This document shows, piece after piece, positions 45,457 through 52,432 of a stretch of 64,000 bases of DNA. The notes under the pieces are model-generated. The model saw nothing but the letters and a program-made list of their open reading frames with translations, was not told where the DNA came from and searched no databases. Source of the DNA: DASVLX01 sp036384655 (lineage in GTDB: Bacteria > Actinomycetota > Actinomycetes > Mycobacteriales > Pseudonocardiaceae); assembly GCA_036384655.1 (NCBI GenBank), contig DASVLX010000155.1:1-64000 (forward strand), in the 5' to 3' direction. The translations under genes and the position numbers were made by a program. Each line of letters opens with the position of its first letter. Within the stretch, counting starts at the first letter, position 1.

Positions 45457-46494
45457 CTATTCAGGCGTTGGCGGCGACAGGTGGTCCACATCGAGCTGCT
45501 CACTTCGACGGTAGCGAGCAAGTGAGTACTCATCCTCGCTGACAAGTTCGCCTGCCACAAAACCGCCACGGACGGCGCCTACGATGGTGGCGTCGTTCCT
45601 GGCCGCTCCGCGCGGCGCGCAGCGCTGAGCCCACGCCTCAGCGAGAGCAAGCCACAGATGGTAACGCTCTACAGGGGAAGGCGACGTTGTCTGCCCTGAG
45701 GAATCCAACTCAGCGGCGAACAGCCTGTTCGCGATGTCGCCCGACATACGGCGCAGTCCGCCGTCGGGCGTACGCAGCCAGGCTCTGAGGCTCTCCGGCA
45801 CGTCGACCTGATCGTCCTCGTCAAGTTCCGGAAGAACTCCAGCGCGAACGATGACCGCCAGTGTCAGGTCGTACGGTGCCGCTGTCCAGCCACGTGCGGC
45901 CTCCACACGCATCTCGGCGATATGCCTCAGCGCTTGGGCTTCGCCAGCGGAGGCCTTGTGGTACTTTTCCGCGACAATGTCAGCGAGCGGAGCCAACCAA
46001 GGCACCACTTCGTCAGGAAAAGCGAACCGTCCAAACCTGCGTGCGACTCTGCGCCCAAAGGTTCGGACCGCCATATCATCCGGACCAAGACCAGACTTCT
46101 GCCAACAGCTGACAACCGATTCCTTGCGCAAGGTGCCAATGAAGTCGAGATCGACGAAGGCATCATCGCCAACAGCGGGAAGCGCTACATACCGCGGTCG
46201 TTTTCCCTTGGCTGCCTGCCGTCGAACATCGTCAGACAGACGAACAAGAGGGGCGGCTACAACCGTGAGCCGATCTGCCTGAACAATATCGCAGGTCTGC
46301 GACAACAGAGCGACTCCGTCTGGAGTGGCATACTGACACGGATTCCCATCCGCATCTATTATCAGCAGAGCAGGAATCCGGACAACATCGCCCTGGCGCC
46401 AGGTCTTGAGTTCCGACGCCACCTCGGGTGCTACTCGAAGCGGAGTGCCGCCGTGAGTCTCTGCCGAAGTACTGGGCACGGCAGGCTGGGTCAC
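45457..46494 (-). CDS. Accessory protein with QTCDIV motif, function unknown (island gene 3)
   Basis: This 345-residue protein is not recognised as a named family. From WRQGDVVRIPALLIID the segment leads to VALLSQTCDIVQADRLTVVAAPLV, a pattern I associate with a sporadic family in accessory gene clusters; the Cys is a candidate functional residue. Later landmarks are RPRYVALPA, FVDLDFIGTL, and FGRRVARRFGRFAFPDEVVPWL. It looks cytoplasmic. The start GTG 46494 overlaps the stop of the HTH gene by 4 bp (GTGA) and has GGAGG 4 bp upstream; the frame extends to 46542. Visibly lower GC than the backbone marks it as transferred DNA. Confidence 0.65.
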   Translation of the reverse strand: MTQPAVPSTSAETHGGTPLRVAPEVASELKTWRQGDVVRIPALLIIDADGNPCQYATPDGVALLSQTCDIVQADRLTVVAAPLVRLSDDVRRQAAKGKRPRYVALPAVGDDAFVDLDFIGTLRKESVVSCWQKSGLGPDDMAVRTFGRRVARRFGRFAFPDEVVPWLAPLADIVAEKYHKASAGEAQALRHIAEMRVEAARGWTAAPYDLTLAVIVRAGVLPELDEDDQVDVPESLRAWLRTPDGGLRRMSGDIANRLFAAELDSSGQTTSPSPVERYHLWLALAEAWAQRCAPRGAARNDATIVGAVRGGFVAGELVSEDEYSLARYRRSEQLDVDHLSPPTPE

Positions 46495-47198
46495 ACTTCC
46501 TCCGAATCCCCCAGAGCGTGGAGCAACTCGGCCGAACTCCACGGCGTGCCAGCCACATCGTGCTCGCCGGACGCGTGCGCGGCACGCAATCGATCATAGA
46601 GACTCGTCCCAGTTTCCCGCGGGGTGAGGAGCGCTGCCCGGCGCTGGTCGGGTGTTCTTCCCGGCAGCCCGTCCACTACAGACACGAGTCGCGCGAGTTG
46701 TTCGTGATTCGCGGCGTTCATCCGTCCACCGGCTGCCCAAAGATGTACGGCGCGACGCGACACTCCAAACAACTTGGCAAGCTGCTCCCAGGTTAGTCCA
46801 GACTGACCCCTCAGCCGTCGCACAAGATCCGCAGGTACCACTGGCCGCGACGCATTCAGTTTGCGCGCCCACTCAGTGGACGGTTCTTGGTCAACCGACT
46901 CAGTCGACTGAAATCTTGGTTGTATGCCCGAAACCGCATATGAAGCAAGCCAATCAGTCTCACTACTGCCGAGCTCATCCCCAGTCCACCCGACGCGCCG
47001 AACCTGGTCACGGTCCTGAGTAGCCGCCCAGGTAGGAGCCGGCATTGGGGTCGCTACCAGAGTTCCCGTGAACGATCCCGCAAGGACCACTCCAACAAGA
47101 GCGAACCGAGTAAGCAAACCTTGAGAAACCGGAGAATAGACGCCAAGGTCACGCGTGAAGATACGCGAAGTCGCCGACTCATCAGTAGAAGAACTCAC
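46491..47198 (-). CDS. Membrane-anchored XRE-type helix-turn-helix protein (island gene 2)
   Basis: This 235-residue protein has one hydrophobic segment near the N-terminus (about residues 28-50, LLTRFALVGVVLAGSFTGTLVA). A ~65-residue linker follows, then an XRE-like HTH at about residues 120-175 (RLRGQSGLTWEQLAKLFGVSRRAVHLWAAGGRMNAANHEQLARL). A C-terminal region of ~50 residues (TGTSLYDRLRAAHASGE) follows. A DNA-binding domain on a membrane anchor is unusual. It starts at ATG 47198, overlapping the stop of the TIGR04255 gene by 4 bp, and ends in the same way into gene 3. It could be the operon's autoregulator or a sensor. Confidence 0.65.
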   Translation of the reverse strand: MSSSTDESATSRIFTRDLGVYSPVSQGLLTRFALVGVVLAGSFTGTLVATPMPAPTWAATQDRDQVRRVGWTGDELGSSETDWLASYAVSGIQPRFQSTESVDQEPSTEWARKLNASRPVVPADLVRRLRGQSGLTWEQLAKLFGVSRRAVHLWAAGGRMNAANHEQLARLVSVVDGLPGRTPDQRRAALLTPRETGTSLYDRLRAAHASGEHDVAGTPWSSAELLHALGDSEEV

Positions 47199-48010
47199 GT
47201 CTCACCTCCGAAGGCCGCGAGAAACTTCTCAGTTACCACCCAACGAAAATAACGATACGCATTCCCAGCAAGCTCGACCACAGTCGACGCGATGGCGTCC
47301 GCGTCAAATTGCGATCTCTGCTCCACAAAACTGTCCAGATCGAGCATCCAGCTCCGGTCCGACAAGGCAGGCAGCGTAGGGTCAATCGCGGTGCCGGGTG
47401 GCAACAGTCCCCACTGAACGCGCAGCATCCGAGAACCAAACTGATACAGACACTCACTCATAGTATGAGCGAGCACTACACCTTCAGGACGAGGGACCGC
47501 AAGTCCCCCGAGGACCTCCGGTCGCACCAGCTCGTGAATCCTCAGCAAGATGTCCGAGTCTTGAATACTATTCGTGTATCGGACACCAAGACGTTCCACG
47601 AACGGTGGCGAGATAGTGTCGGACACCTCGTTCAGAACGGCGGCGAATCGCTTGGCGAAGTCCGCGCGAGATATGTACAGTCTAGCAGCCAATGACACAA
47701 AGGTTTCCCCGATTGTAACCTGCCATGCGTCATCGGCACTTCGCAGCAGCCAGAGTTTCGCACCGATTGTCTGCGATACTCCGTCAGGACCGACCGTGAA
47801 CTGCGCTTCATGACGCTCATTGAGGATCGGATAGGAGTCCCGTAGTCGTTCAACCACCAGCCCGACCGTAGAATCGATGTTCGGCGCGCTCATGGCGACG
47901 AGCTTGGGGAAGCGAACCTGTGCCAGGACGCGGATCAGCGGCGATCGGGCGAGGGGGATCTCGTCGATCGGTTCGGATCCGAATGGGCTGCTCAACGCGT
48001 CAGAAGACAC
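47195..48010 (-). CDS. TIGR04255 family protein (island gene 1)
   Basis: This 271-residue protein matches TIGR04255, a sporadically distributed family of unknown function. The family start is PLARSPLIRVLAQVRFPKL (residues 19-37). Later segments are LWLLRSADDAWQVTIGETFVSLAARLYISRADF and ERLGVRYTNSI. It looks soluble and cytoplasmic. GTG 48010 lies 7 bp after a possible -10, so the mRNA may be leaderless. The stop overlaps the next gene by 4 bp. Codon use is visibly more AT-rich than in the backbone. Confidence 0.75.
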   Translation of the reverse strand: MSSDALSSPFGSEPIDEIPLARSPLIRVLAQVRFPKLVAMSAPNIDSTVGLVVERLRDSYPILNERHEAQFTVGPDGVSQTIGAKLWLLRSADDAWQVTIGETFVSLAARLYISRADFAKRFAAVLNEVSDTISPPFVERLGVRYTNSIQDSDILLRIHELVRPEVLGGLAVPRPEGVVLAHTMSECLYQFGSRMLRVQWGLLPPGTAIDPTLPALSDRSWMLDLDSFVEQRSQFDADAIASTVVELAGNAYRYFRWVVTEKFLAAFGGET

Positions 48011-48016
48011 GCTTCA

Positions 48017-48033
48017 CACTGTACTTCACAGTG
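48017..48033 (-). promoter_or_regulatory. Leaderless promoter and palindrome of the island operon
   Basis: CACTGT-acttc-ACAGTG is a perfect 6-bp inverted repeat. On the minus strand a TACAGT -10 hexamer (48023-48018) lies within it, with its last base 7 bp before the GTG start at 48010, the spacing of a leaderless mRNA. The palindrome covers the -10, as an operator for autoregulation would. No convincing -35 is seen. Confidence 0.55.
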
Positions 48034-48119
48034 CAGTAGAGAGCGAGACCCAGATCGGAGTAACCGAGCGGCCGCTTACAGCCTGAGCCGGTCGTGAGTG
48101 TCTACGCTGAGTGATCCTT

Positions 48120-48155
48120 GGAGGGCAGCTCGGCTTAGCCACCGAGCTGCCCTCC
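48120..48155 (-). terminator. nrdJ terminator hairpin
   Basis: A perfect 14-bp stem, GGAGGGCAGCTCGG (48120-48133) with its complement at 48142-48155, has an 8-nt loop. It lies 37 bp after the nrdJ stop on the minus strand and insulates the island operon from nrdJ read-through. Confidence 0.8.
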
Positions 48156-48191
48156 GGACGCGCCGCTTCACCCACATGCGTGCGCTCGCCG

Positions 48192-51044
48192 TCAGCTGCA
48201 GCCGGAGGTGGATCCGCAGCCCTCGCAGACGTAGCAGGAGCCGGCCGGACGCATCTTCGTGCCGCAGGTCATGCACAGCGGCGCGTCGGCCTCCTTGCCC
48301 GACTTCAGTTCGAGCAACTCGGTGGAACTGCCTACCCGGCGAGCGGGCTCCTTGGGCGTCTCCGACCTGGTCTCCTCCGCCGCGGCCGACGGGCGCGGGC
48401 TGGCCTCGACCGAGGTGCGCAGGCCCTCCAGGTCCACGTCCGCGGAGTCGCCAGCCGAATCGCCATTGACCTGCGCGGACCGCTCGGCGGCGGTGAAGAC
48501 GCCCAAATCGGCCCGCTTCTCGTAGGGCAGGTAGTCCAACGCCAGCCGGCGGAACAGGTAGTCGAGCACGCTGGTGGCGATGCGCACGTCCGGATCGTCG
48601 GTCATGCCGGCCGGTTCGAAGCGCAGGTTCATGAACTTCGAGACGTAGAACTCCAGCGGAATGCCGTACTGCAGACCGACCGAGATCGACATCGAGAAGG
48701 CGTCCATCACGCCGGCCAGCGTGGAGCCCTGCTTACCGAGTTTGACGAAGATCTCACCGAGGCCATCGTCCGGGTAGGAGCCGGCGTGCAGGTAGCCCTC
48801 GGCGCCACCGACCGTGAACGACACGGTCTGGCTCGGACGCTTCTTCGGCAAGCGCTTGCGCACCGGCCGGTACTCGACGATCTTCTCCGGCTCCTCGGCC
48901 TTCTTCCGGGCGTTGGTCAGCGGCTGGCCGACCTTGCAGTTGTCGCGGTAGATCGCCAGCGCCTTGAGACCGAGCTTCCAGCCCTCGAAGTAGATCTTCT
49001 CGATGTCCTCGATGGTCGCCGACTCCGGCATGTTGACCGTCTTGGAGATCGACCCGGACACGAACGGCTGGATCGCGGCCATCATCCGGACGTGTCCCAT
49101 CGCGTGGATGGACCGCTCGCCCATCGCGCAGTCGAACACCTCGTAGTGCTCACGCTTGAGCCCGGGCGCGTCCACCACATGACCGTGCTCGGTGATGTAC
49201 TCGACGATCGCCTCGATCTGCTCCTCCTGGTAGCCCAGGGTCCGCAGGGCGCGGGGCACGGTGTGGTTGACGATCTGCATGGATCCGCCGCCGACCAGCT
49301 TCTTGAACTTCACGAGCGCCAGGTCCGGCTCCACACCGGTGGTGTCGCAGTCCATCATGAAGCCGATGGTTCCGGTCGGCGCCAGCACGCTGGCCTGCGC
49401 GTTCCGCCATCCGTTGCGGGTGCCGACCGCCAGGCACTGCTGCCACTGCTGGGTGGCCAGCTTCTGGATCGCCGTGTCGTTGACGCCGTGGGTGCGAACC
49501 AGGTCGTTCGCGGCCGCGTGCTTGCGCATCACCCGCTGGTGAGGCTCGATGTTGCGCTGGTAGCCGTCGTACGGCCCGACGATGCCGGCCAGCTCGGCCG
49601 AGCGGCGGTACGCGGTGGCGGTCATCAGCGAGGTGATCGAGGCGGCCAGCGAACGGCCACCCTCGGAGTCGTAGGCGAGCCCGGTGGCCATCAGCAACGC
49701 GCCCAGGTTGGCATAACCGATGCCGAGCTGGCGGAACTTACGGGTGATCTCGCCGATCGCCTCGGTCGGGAAATCCGCGAAGCAGATCGAGATGTCCATC
49801 GCGGTGATGACCAACTCGACCGAGCGCATGAACTTCTCGGCGTCGAACGTGCCGTCTTCGCCGAGGAATTTCAGCAGGTTCAGCGAGGCCAGGTTGCAGC
49901 TCGAATTGTCCAGGTGCAGATATTCGGAGCACGGGTTGGACGCGGTGATCCGGCCGGATTCCGGGCAGGTGTGCCAGTCGTTGATGGTGTCGTCGTACTG
50001 CAGGCCGGGATCGGCGCATTCCCAGGCGGCCTTGGCGATCTTACGGAACAGCTCCTTGGCGTCCGTCTTGTCGATCACCTCGCCGGTGGTGCGGGACCGC
50101 AGGCCGAACTCCGTGCCCGCCTCGACGGCGTGCATGAACTCGTCGGACACCCGGACCGAGTTGTTCGCGTTCTGGTACTGGACGGAGGCCATGTCCTGGC
50201 CACCCAGGTCCATGTCGAAGCCCGCGTCGCGCAGCACGCGGATCTTGTCCTCCTCGCGCGCTTTGGTCTCGATGAACTCCTCGATGTCGGGGTGATCGAC
50301 ATCCAGGATGACCATCTTCGCGGCCCGCCGGGTGGCGCCACCGGACTTGATGGTGCCCGCGGAGGCGTCCGCACCACGCATGAACGACACCGGGCCGGAC
50401 GCGGTACCGCCGGAGGACAGCAGCTCCTTGGAGGAGCGGATGCGGGAGAGGTTCACGCCGGCACCCGAGCCGCCCTTGAAGATCAGGCCCTCTTCCCGGT
50501 ACCAGTTGAGGATCGAGTCCATCGTGTCGTCGACGGACAGGATGAAGCAGGCCGACACCTGCTGCGGGGAGGGCGTGCCAACGTTGAACCAGACCGGCGA
50601 GTTGAAGCTGAACACCTGGTGCACCAGCATCCAGGTCAGCTCATGGCCGAAGATCGTGGCGTCCTCGTCGGTGCCGAAGTAGCCGTTGTCCAGTCCGGTT
50701 TGGACGTAGGCCCGCACGACCCGGTCGATGAGTTGCTTCAGGCTGTGCTCGCGCTGCGGCGTACCAAGCGCGCCACGGAAGTATTTGCTGGTGACGATGT
50801 TGACCGCGTTGACGGACCAGAAGTCCGGGAACTCGACGCCACGCTGCTCGAAATTGATCGAGCCGTCCCGCCAGTTGGTCATGACGACATCGCGGCTCTC
50901 CCAGACCACGTCGTCGTAGGGGTGCACACCCGCCGTGGTGTGGACGCGCCGCACCCGAAGCCCCGTCTTCTTCGGCTTGCCGGACCCGCGTGTCGCGGGC
51001 GCGCCGACCGTTTCGGTCATCAGCCGTTCCCTCTCCCTTTTCAT
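48192..51044 (-). CDS. nrdJ: Class II (vitamin B12-dependent) ribonucleotide reductase
   Basis: This enzyme makes deoxyribonucleotides from ribonucleotides using adenosylcobalamin, independent of oxygen. It has 950 residues, typical of actinomycete NrdJ. Landmarks are FNSPVWFNVG, CFILSVDDTMDSI, GGSGAGVNLSRIRSS, NPCSEYLHLDNSSCNLASLNLLKF with active-site residues, and APTGTIGFMMDCDTTGVEPDLAL. The C-terminal Cys cluster CMTCGTKMRPAGSCYVCEGC carries the redox-active tail and a metal site. It lies 95 bp after nrdR on the same strand, the Streptomyces nrdRJ arrangement. Confidence 0.95.
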   Translation of the reverse strand: MKRERERLMTETVGAPATRGSGKPKKTGLRVRRVHTTAGVHPYDDVVWESRDVVMTNWRDGSINFEQRGVEFPDFWSVNAVNIVTSKYFRGALGTPQREHSLKQLIDRVVRAYVQTGLDNGYFGTDEDATIFGHELTWMLVHQVFSFNSPVWFNVGTPSPQQVSACFILSVDDTMDSILNWYREEGLIFKGGSGAGVNLSRIRSSKELLSSGGTASGPVSFMRGADASAGTIKSGGATRRAAKMVILDVDHPDIEEFIETKAREEDKIRVLRDAGFDMDLGGQDMASVQYQNANNSVRVSDEFMHAVEAGTEFGLRSRTTGEVIDKTDAKELFRKIAKAAWECADPGLQYDDTINDWHTCPESGRITASNPCSEYLHLDNSSCNLASLNLLKFLGEDGTFDAEKFMRSVELVITAMDISICFADFPTEAIGEITRKFRQLGIGYANLGALLMATGLAYDSEGGRSLAASITSLMTATAYRRSAELAGIVGPYDGYQRNIEPHQRVMRKHAAANDLVRTHGVNDTAIQKLATQQWQQCLAVGTRNGWRNAQASVLAPTGTIGFMMDCDTTGVEPDLALVKFKKLVGGGSMQIVNHTVPRALRTLGYQEEQIEAIVEYITEHGHVVDAPGLKREHYEVFDCAMGERSIHAMGHVRMMAAIQPFVSGSISKTVNMPESATIEDIEKIYFEGWKLGLKALAIYRDNCKVGQPLTNARKKAEEPEKIVEYRPVRKRLPKKRPSQTVSFTVGGAEGYLHAGSYPDDGLGEIFVKLGKQGSTLAGVMDAFSMSISVGLQYGIPLEFYVSKFMNLRFEPAGMTDDPDVRIATSVLDYLFRRLALDYLPYEKRADLGVFTAAERSAQVNGDSAGDSADVDLEGLRTSVEASPRPSAAAEETRSETPKEPARRVGSSTELLELKSGKEADAPLCMTCGTKMRPAGSCYVCEGCGSTSGCS

Positions 51045-51139
51045 CGCGTGATCGTGCCGGCCGGTCCCGTCTGACGTCCCCGTGTGTGGTGGCCCGACCG
51101 CATGCCTTGTGAGGTCTGTGTATTTGTGTGTCGCGGCGG

Positions 51140-51640
51140 TTATCGCGGATCGGGCCGAGGTTCCCCGGACTCCGGCGACTCCTGCCGCTTCTCCGCGATC
51201 GCCCGTTTGAGGTCGGCGATCTCCTTCTCGAAGTCCTCCACCGAGGAGAACGACCGGTACACGCTCGCGAACCGCAGGTAGGCGACCTCGTCGAGTTCGC
51301 GTAGCGGGCCCAGGATCGCCAACCCGACCTCGTGGCTGGGCACCTCGGCGACACCGCTGGCGCGGATCTGTTCCTCAACCCTGTGGGCGAGCCGGTCCAG
51401 CGCGTCATCGTCGACCGGACGGCCCTGGCAGGCTCGGCGCACGCCGCGGATGACCTTCTCCCGGCTGAACGGCTCGGTCACCCCGGAGCGCTTGACGACC
51501 GCGAGTACCGCTTCCTCGACGGTGGTGAACCGCCGGTTGCACTGCGTGCAGGAGCGCCGGCGGCGGATCGCCTTGCCGTCGTCCACCTCACGCGAGTCGA
51601 CCACTCGCGAGTCCGGATGACGGCAAAACGGACACCGCAC
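51140..51640 (-). CDS. nrdR: Transcriptional repressor NrdR
   Basis: This is the ATP/dATP-sensing repressor of ribonucleotide reductase genes, 166 residues. A zinc ribbon (CPFCRHPDSRVVDSR ... CTQCNRRFTT, residues 3-40) is followed by the ATP-cone (VVKRSGVTEPFSREKVIRGVRRAC). The family length is 150-160; a short charged tail is added. The start encodes MRCPFC. It is co-directional with nrdJ and probably autoregulated together with it. Confidence 0.95.
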   Translation of the reverse strand: MRCPFCRHPDSRVVDSREVDDGKAIRRRRSCTQCNRRFTTVEEAVLAVVKRSGVTEPFSREKVIRGVRRACQGRPVDDDALDRLAHRVEEQIRASGVAEVPSHEVGLAILGPLRELDEVAYLRFASVYRSFSSVEDFEKEIADLKRAIAEKRQESPESGEPRPDPR

Positions 51641-51710
51641 AGCAGTTCACCTCTCCTACCCCGGATACCCCGACCACGGCCGCCACACACCCTGGGCCTG
51701 GGGATCGTCC

Positions 51711-51761
51711 TGTGGACGACCGGTGGACAACTCCACCGCCCCAAACCCAACCTGTGGACTA
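51711..51761. promoter_or_regulatory. Cluster of DnaA-box-like motifs upstream of nrdR
   Basis: TGTGGACGA (51711-51719), GGTGGACAA (51722-51730) and TGTGGACTA (51753-51761) each differ by one base from TGTGGACAA, the complement of the DnaA box. They lie in the nrdR promoter region. Confidence 0.35.
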
Positions 51762-51776
51762 ACTACACCAGTGTAA

Positions 51777-51792
51777 CCACTAGATGTTGGGG
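51777..51792 (-). promoter_or_regulatory. Candidate NrdR box
   Basis: CCCCAACATCTAGTGG on the minus strand resembles the partly palindromic 16-bp NrdR boxes found upstream of actinomycete nrd operons. It lies 137 bp upstream of nrdR. The match to a consensus is from memory. Confidence 0.4.
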
Positions 51793-51849
51793 TACCGTAT
51801 GTCGCGCCGACCGGTTTGGCAAGTCGACACGACAGCCCTCACAACCGAC

Positions 51850-52182
51850 TCACCCGGCCGAGGGAGCGGGTCCGGACAGCGACACACCGGGTGAGACCGG
51901 GGCCGGCGAGGGCGCGCCGGCGAGCCAGCCAAGACTGAACGTGATCATGAACACCAGAAGGCCGATCAGCAACAGCCAGCCGAACCCCCGCATCGGCCGC
52001 CGCCACGGGCCACAGACCACCGGGCGCGTCCGGTACGGCGCGGACACCAGGCTCGCCGGCCGACGGATCGCGCCCAACCCGCCACCCGGGCGACGAACGG
52101 GCCGGCGGGCCGGCTGGACCCGGCCGAGGGTCCGAAGCCTGGCGAGGGATCGCTGGGCCCGCGTTTTCGTGATGACCGCCAT
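51850..52182 (-). CDS. Small SOS-linked membrane protein at the chiZ position, no LysM domain
   Basis: This 110-residue protein is encoded divergently from lexA, where M. tuberculosis has chiZ (Rv2719c). As in ChiZ, a basic disordered N-terminus (about residues 1-62, Arg/Pro-rich) precedes one membrane helix (WLLLIGLLVFMITFSLGWLAG). After the helix only ~20 Pro/Ser residues remain, and no LysM domain follows in any frame. The start ATG 52182 has AGGAGG upstream. Two LexA boxes in front of it predict DNA-damage induction. A role in halting division is inference from ChiZ/YneA. Confidence 0.65.
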   Translation of the reverse strand: MAVITKTRAQRSLARLRTLGRVQPARRPVRRPGGGLGAIRRPASLVSAPYRTRPVVCGPWRRPMRGFGWLLLIGLLVFMITFSLGWLAGAPSPAPVSPGVSLSGPAPSAG

Positions 52183-52237
52183 CTCCTACCTCCTGACGCC
52201 GAACCCCGGTCAGCAGCCGGTTTCCCATTCACTCTGA

Positions 52238-52253
52238 TCGAACCTTCGTTCGA
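52238..52253. promoter_or_regulatory. LexA (SOS) box 1, perfect
   Basis: TCGAAC-cttc-GTTCGA is a perfect match to the actinomycete/Bacillus SOS box. It lies 55 bp upstream of the small membrane protein gene. Confidence 0.9.
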
Positions 52254-52269
52254 TCGAACCTCTGTGCGA
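52254..52269. promoter_or_regulatory. LexA (SOS) box 2
   Basis: TCGAAC-ctct-GTGCGA has one mismatch and directly abuts box 1, giving a tandem operator. Confidence 0.7.
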
Positions 52270-52332
52270 AGGTTTACCACCAAGCACCGACAAAATCGAG
52301 CGCGGGAAAACGCACATGCCTCGGCGTGTCGT

Positions 52333-52348
52333 TCGAACAGGTGTTTGA
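52333..52348. promoter_or_regulatory. LexA (SOS) box 3, lexA autoregulation
   Basis: TCGAAC-aggt-GTTTGA has one mismatch. It overlaps the -35 of the lexA promoter, as expected for autorepression. Confidence 0.8.
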
Positions 52349-52373
52349 TCTATCACACAAACTGGGCTAACGT
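52345..52373 (+). promoter_or_regulatory. lexA promoter
   Basis: TTGATC, 17 bp, then TAACGT lies 60 bp upstream of the lexA start. The -35 overlaps LexA box 3. Confidence 0.65.
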
Positions 52374-52432
52374 GGACAGCGAAGATCGAGATCGGCTGAC
52401 GCCCGGCCGACACGGACACCAGGAGGCGCCAC

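Noticed and set aside
44948..45514. 188-codon plus-strand frame opposite the HicB-like gene
   Set aside because: It has low-complexity Pro/Arg/Ser composition, while the opposite strand encodes a compact protein with an antitoxin-like pattern and a ribosome binding site.
48111..51074. 987-codon plus-strand open frame opposite nrdJ
   Set aside because: The minus strand encodes a complete NrdJ with all motifs; the plus frame has no domain and no ribosome binding site.
51045..51139. Cobalamin riboswitch considered between nrdR and nrdJ
   Set aside because: The 95-bp gap is too short and lacks the B12-box sequence; a B12-dependent enzyme would not normally be shut off by B12.
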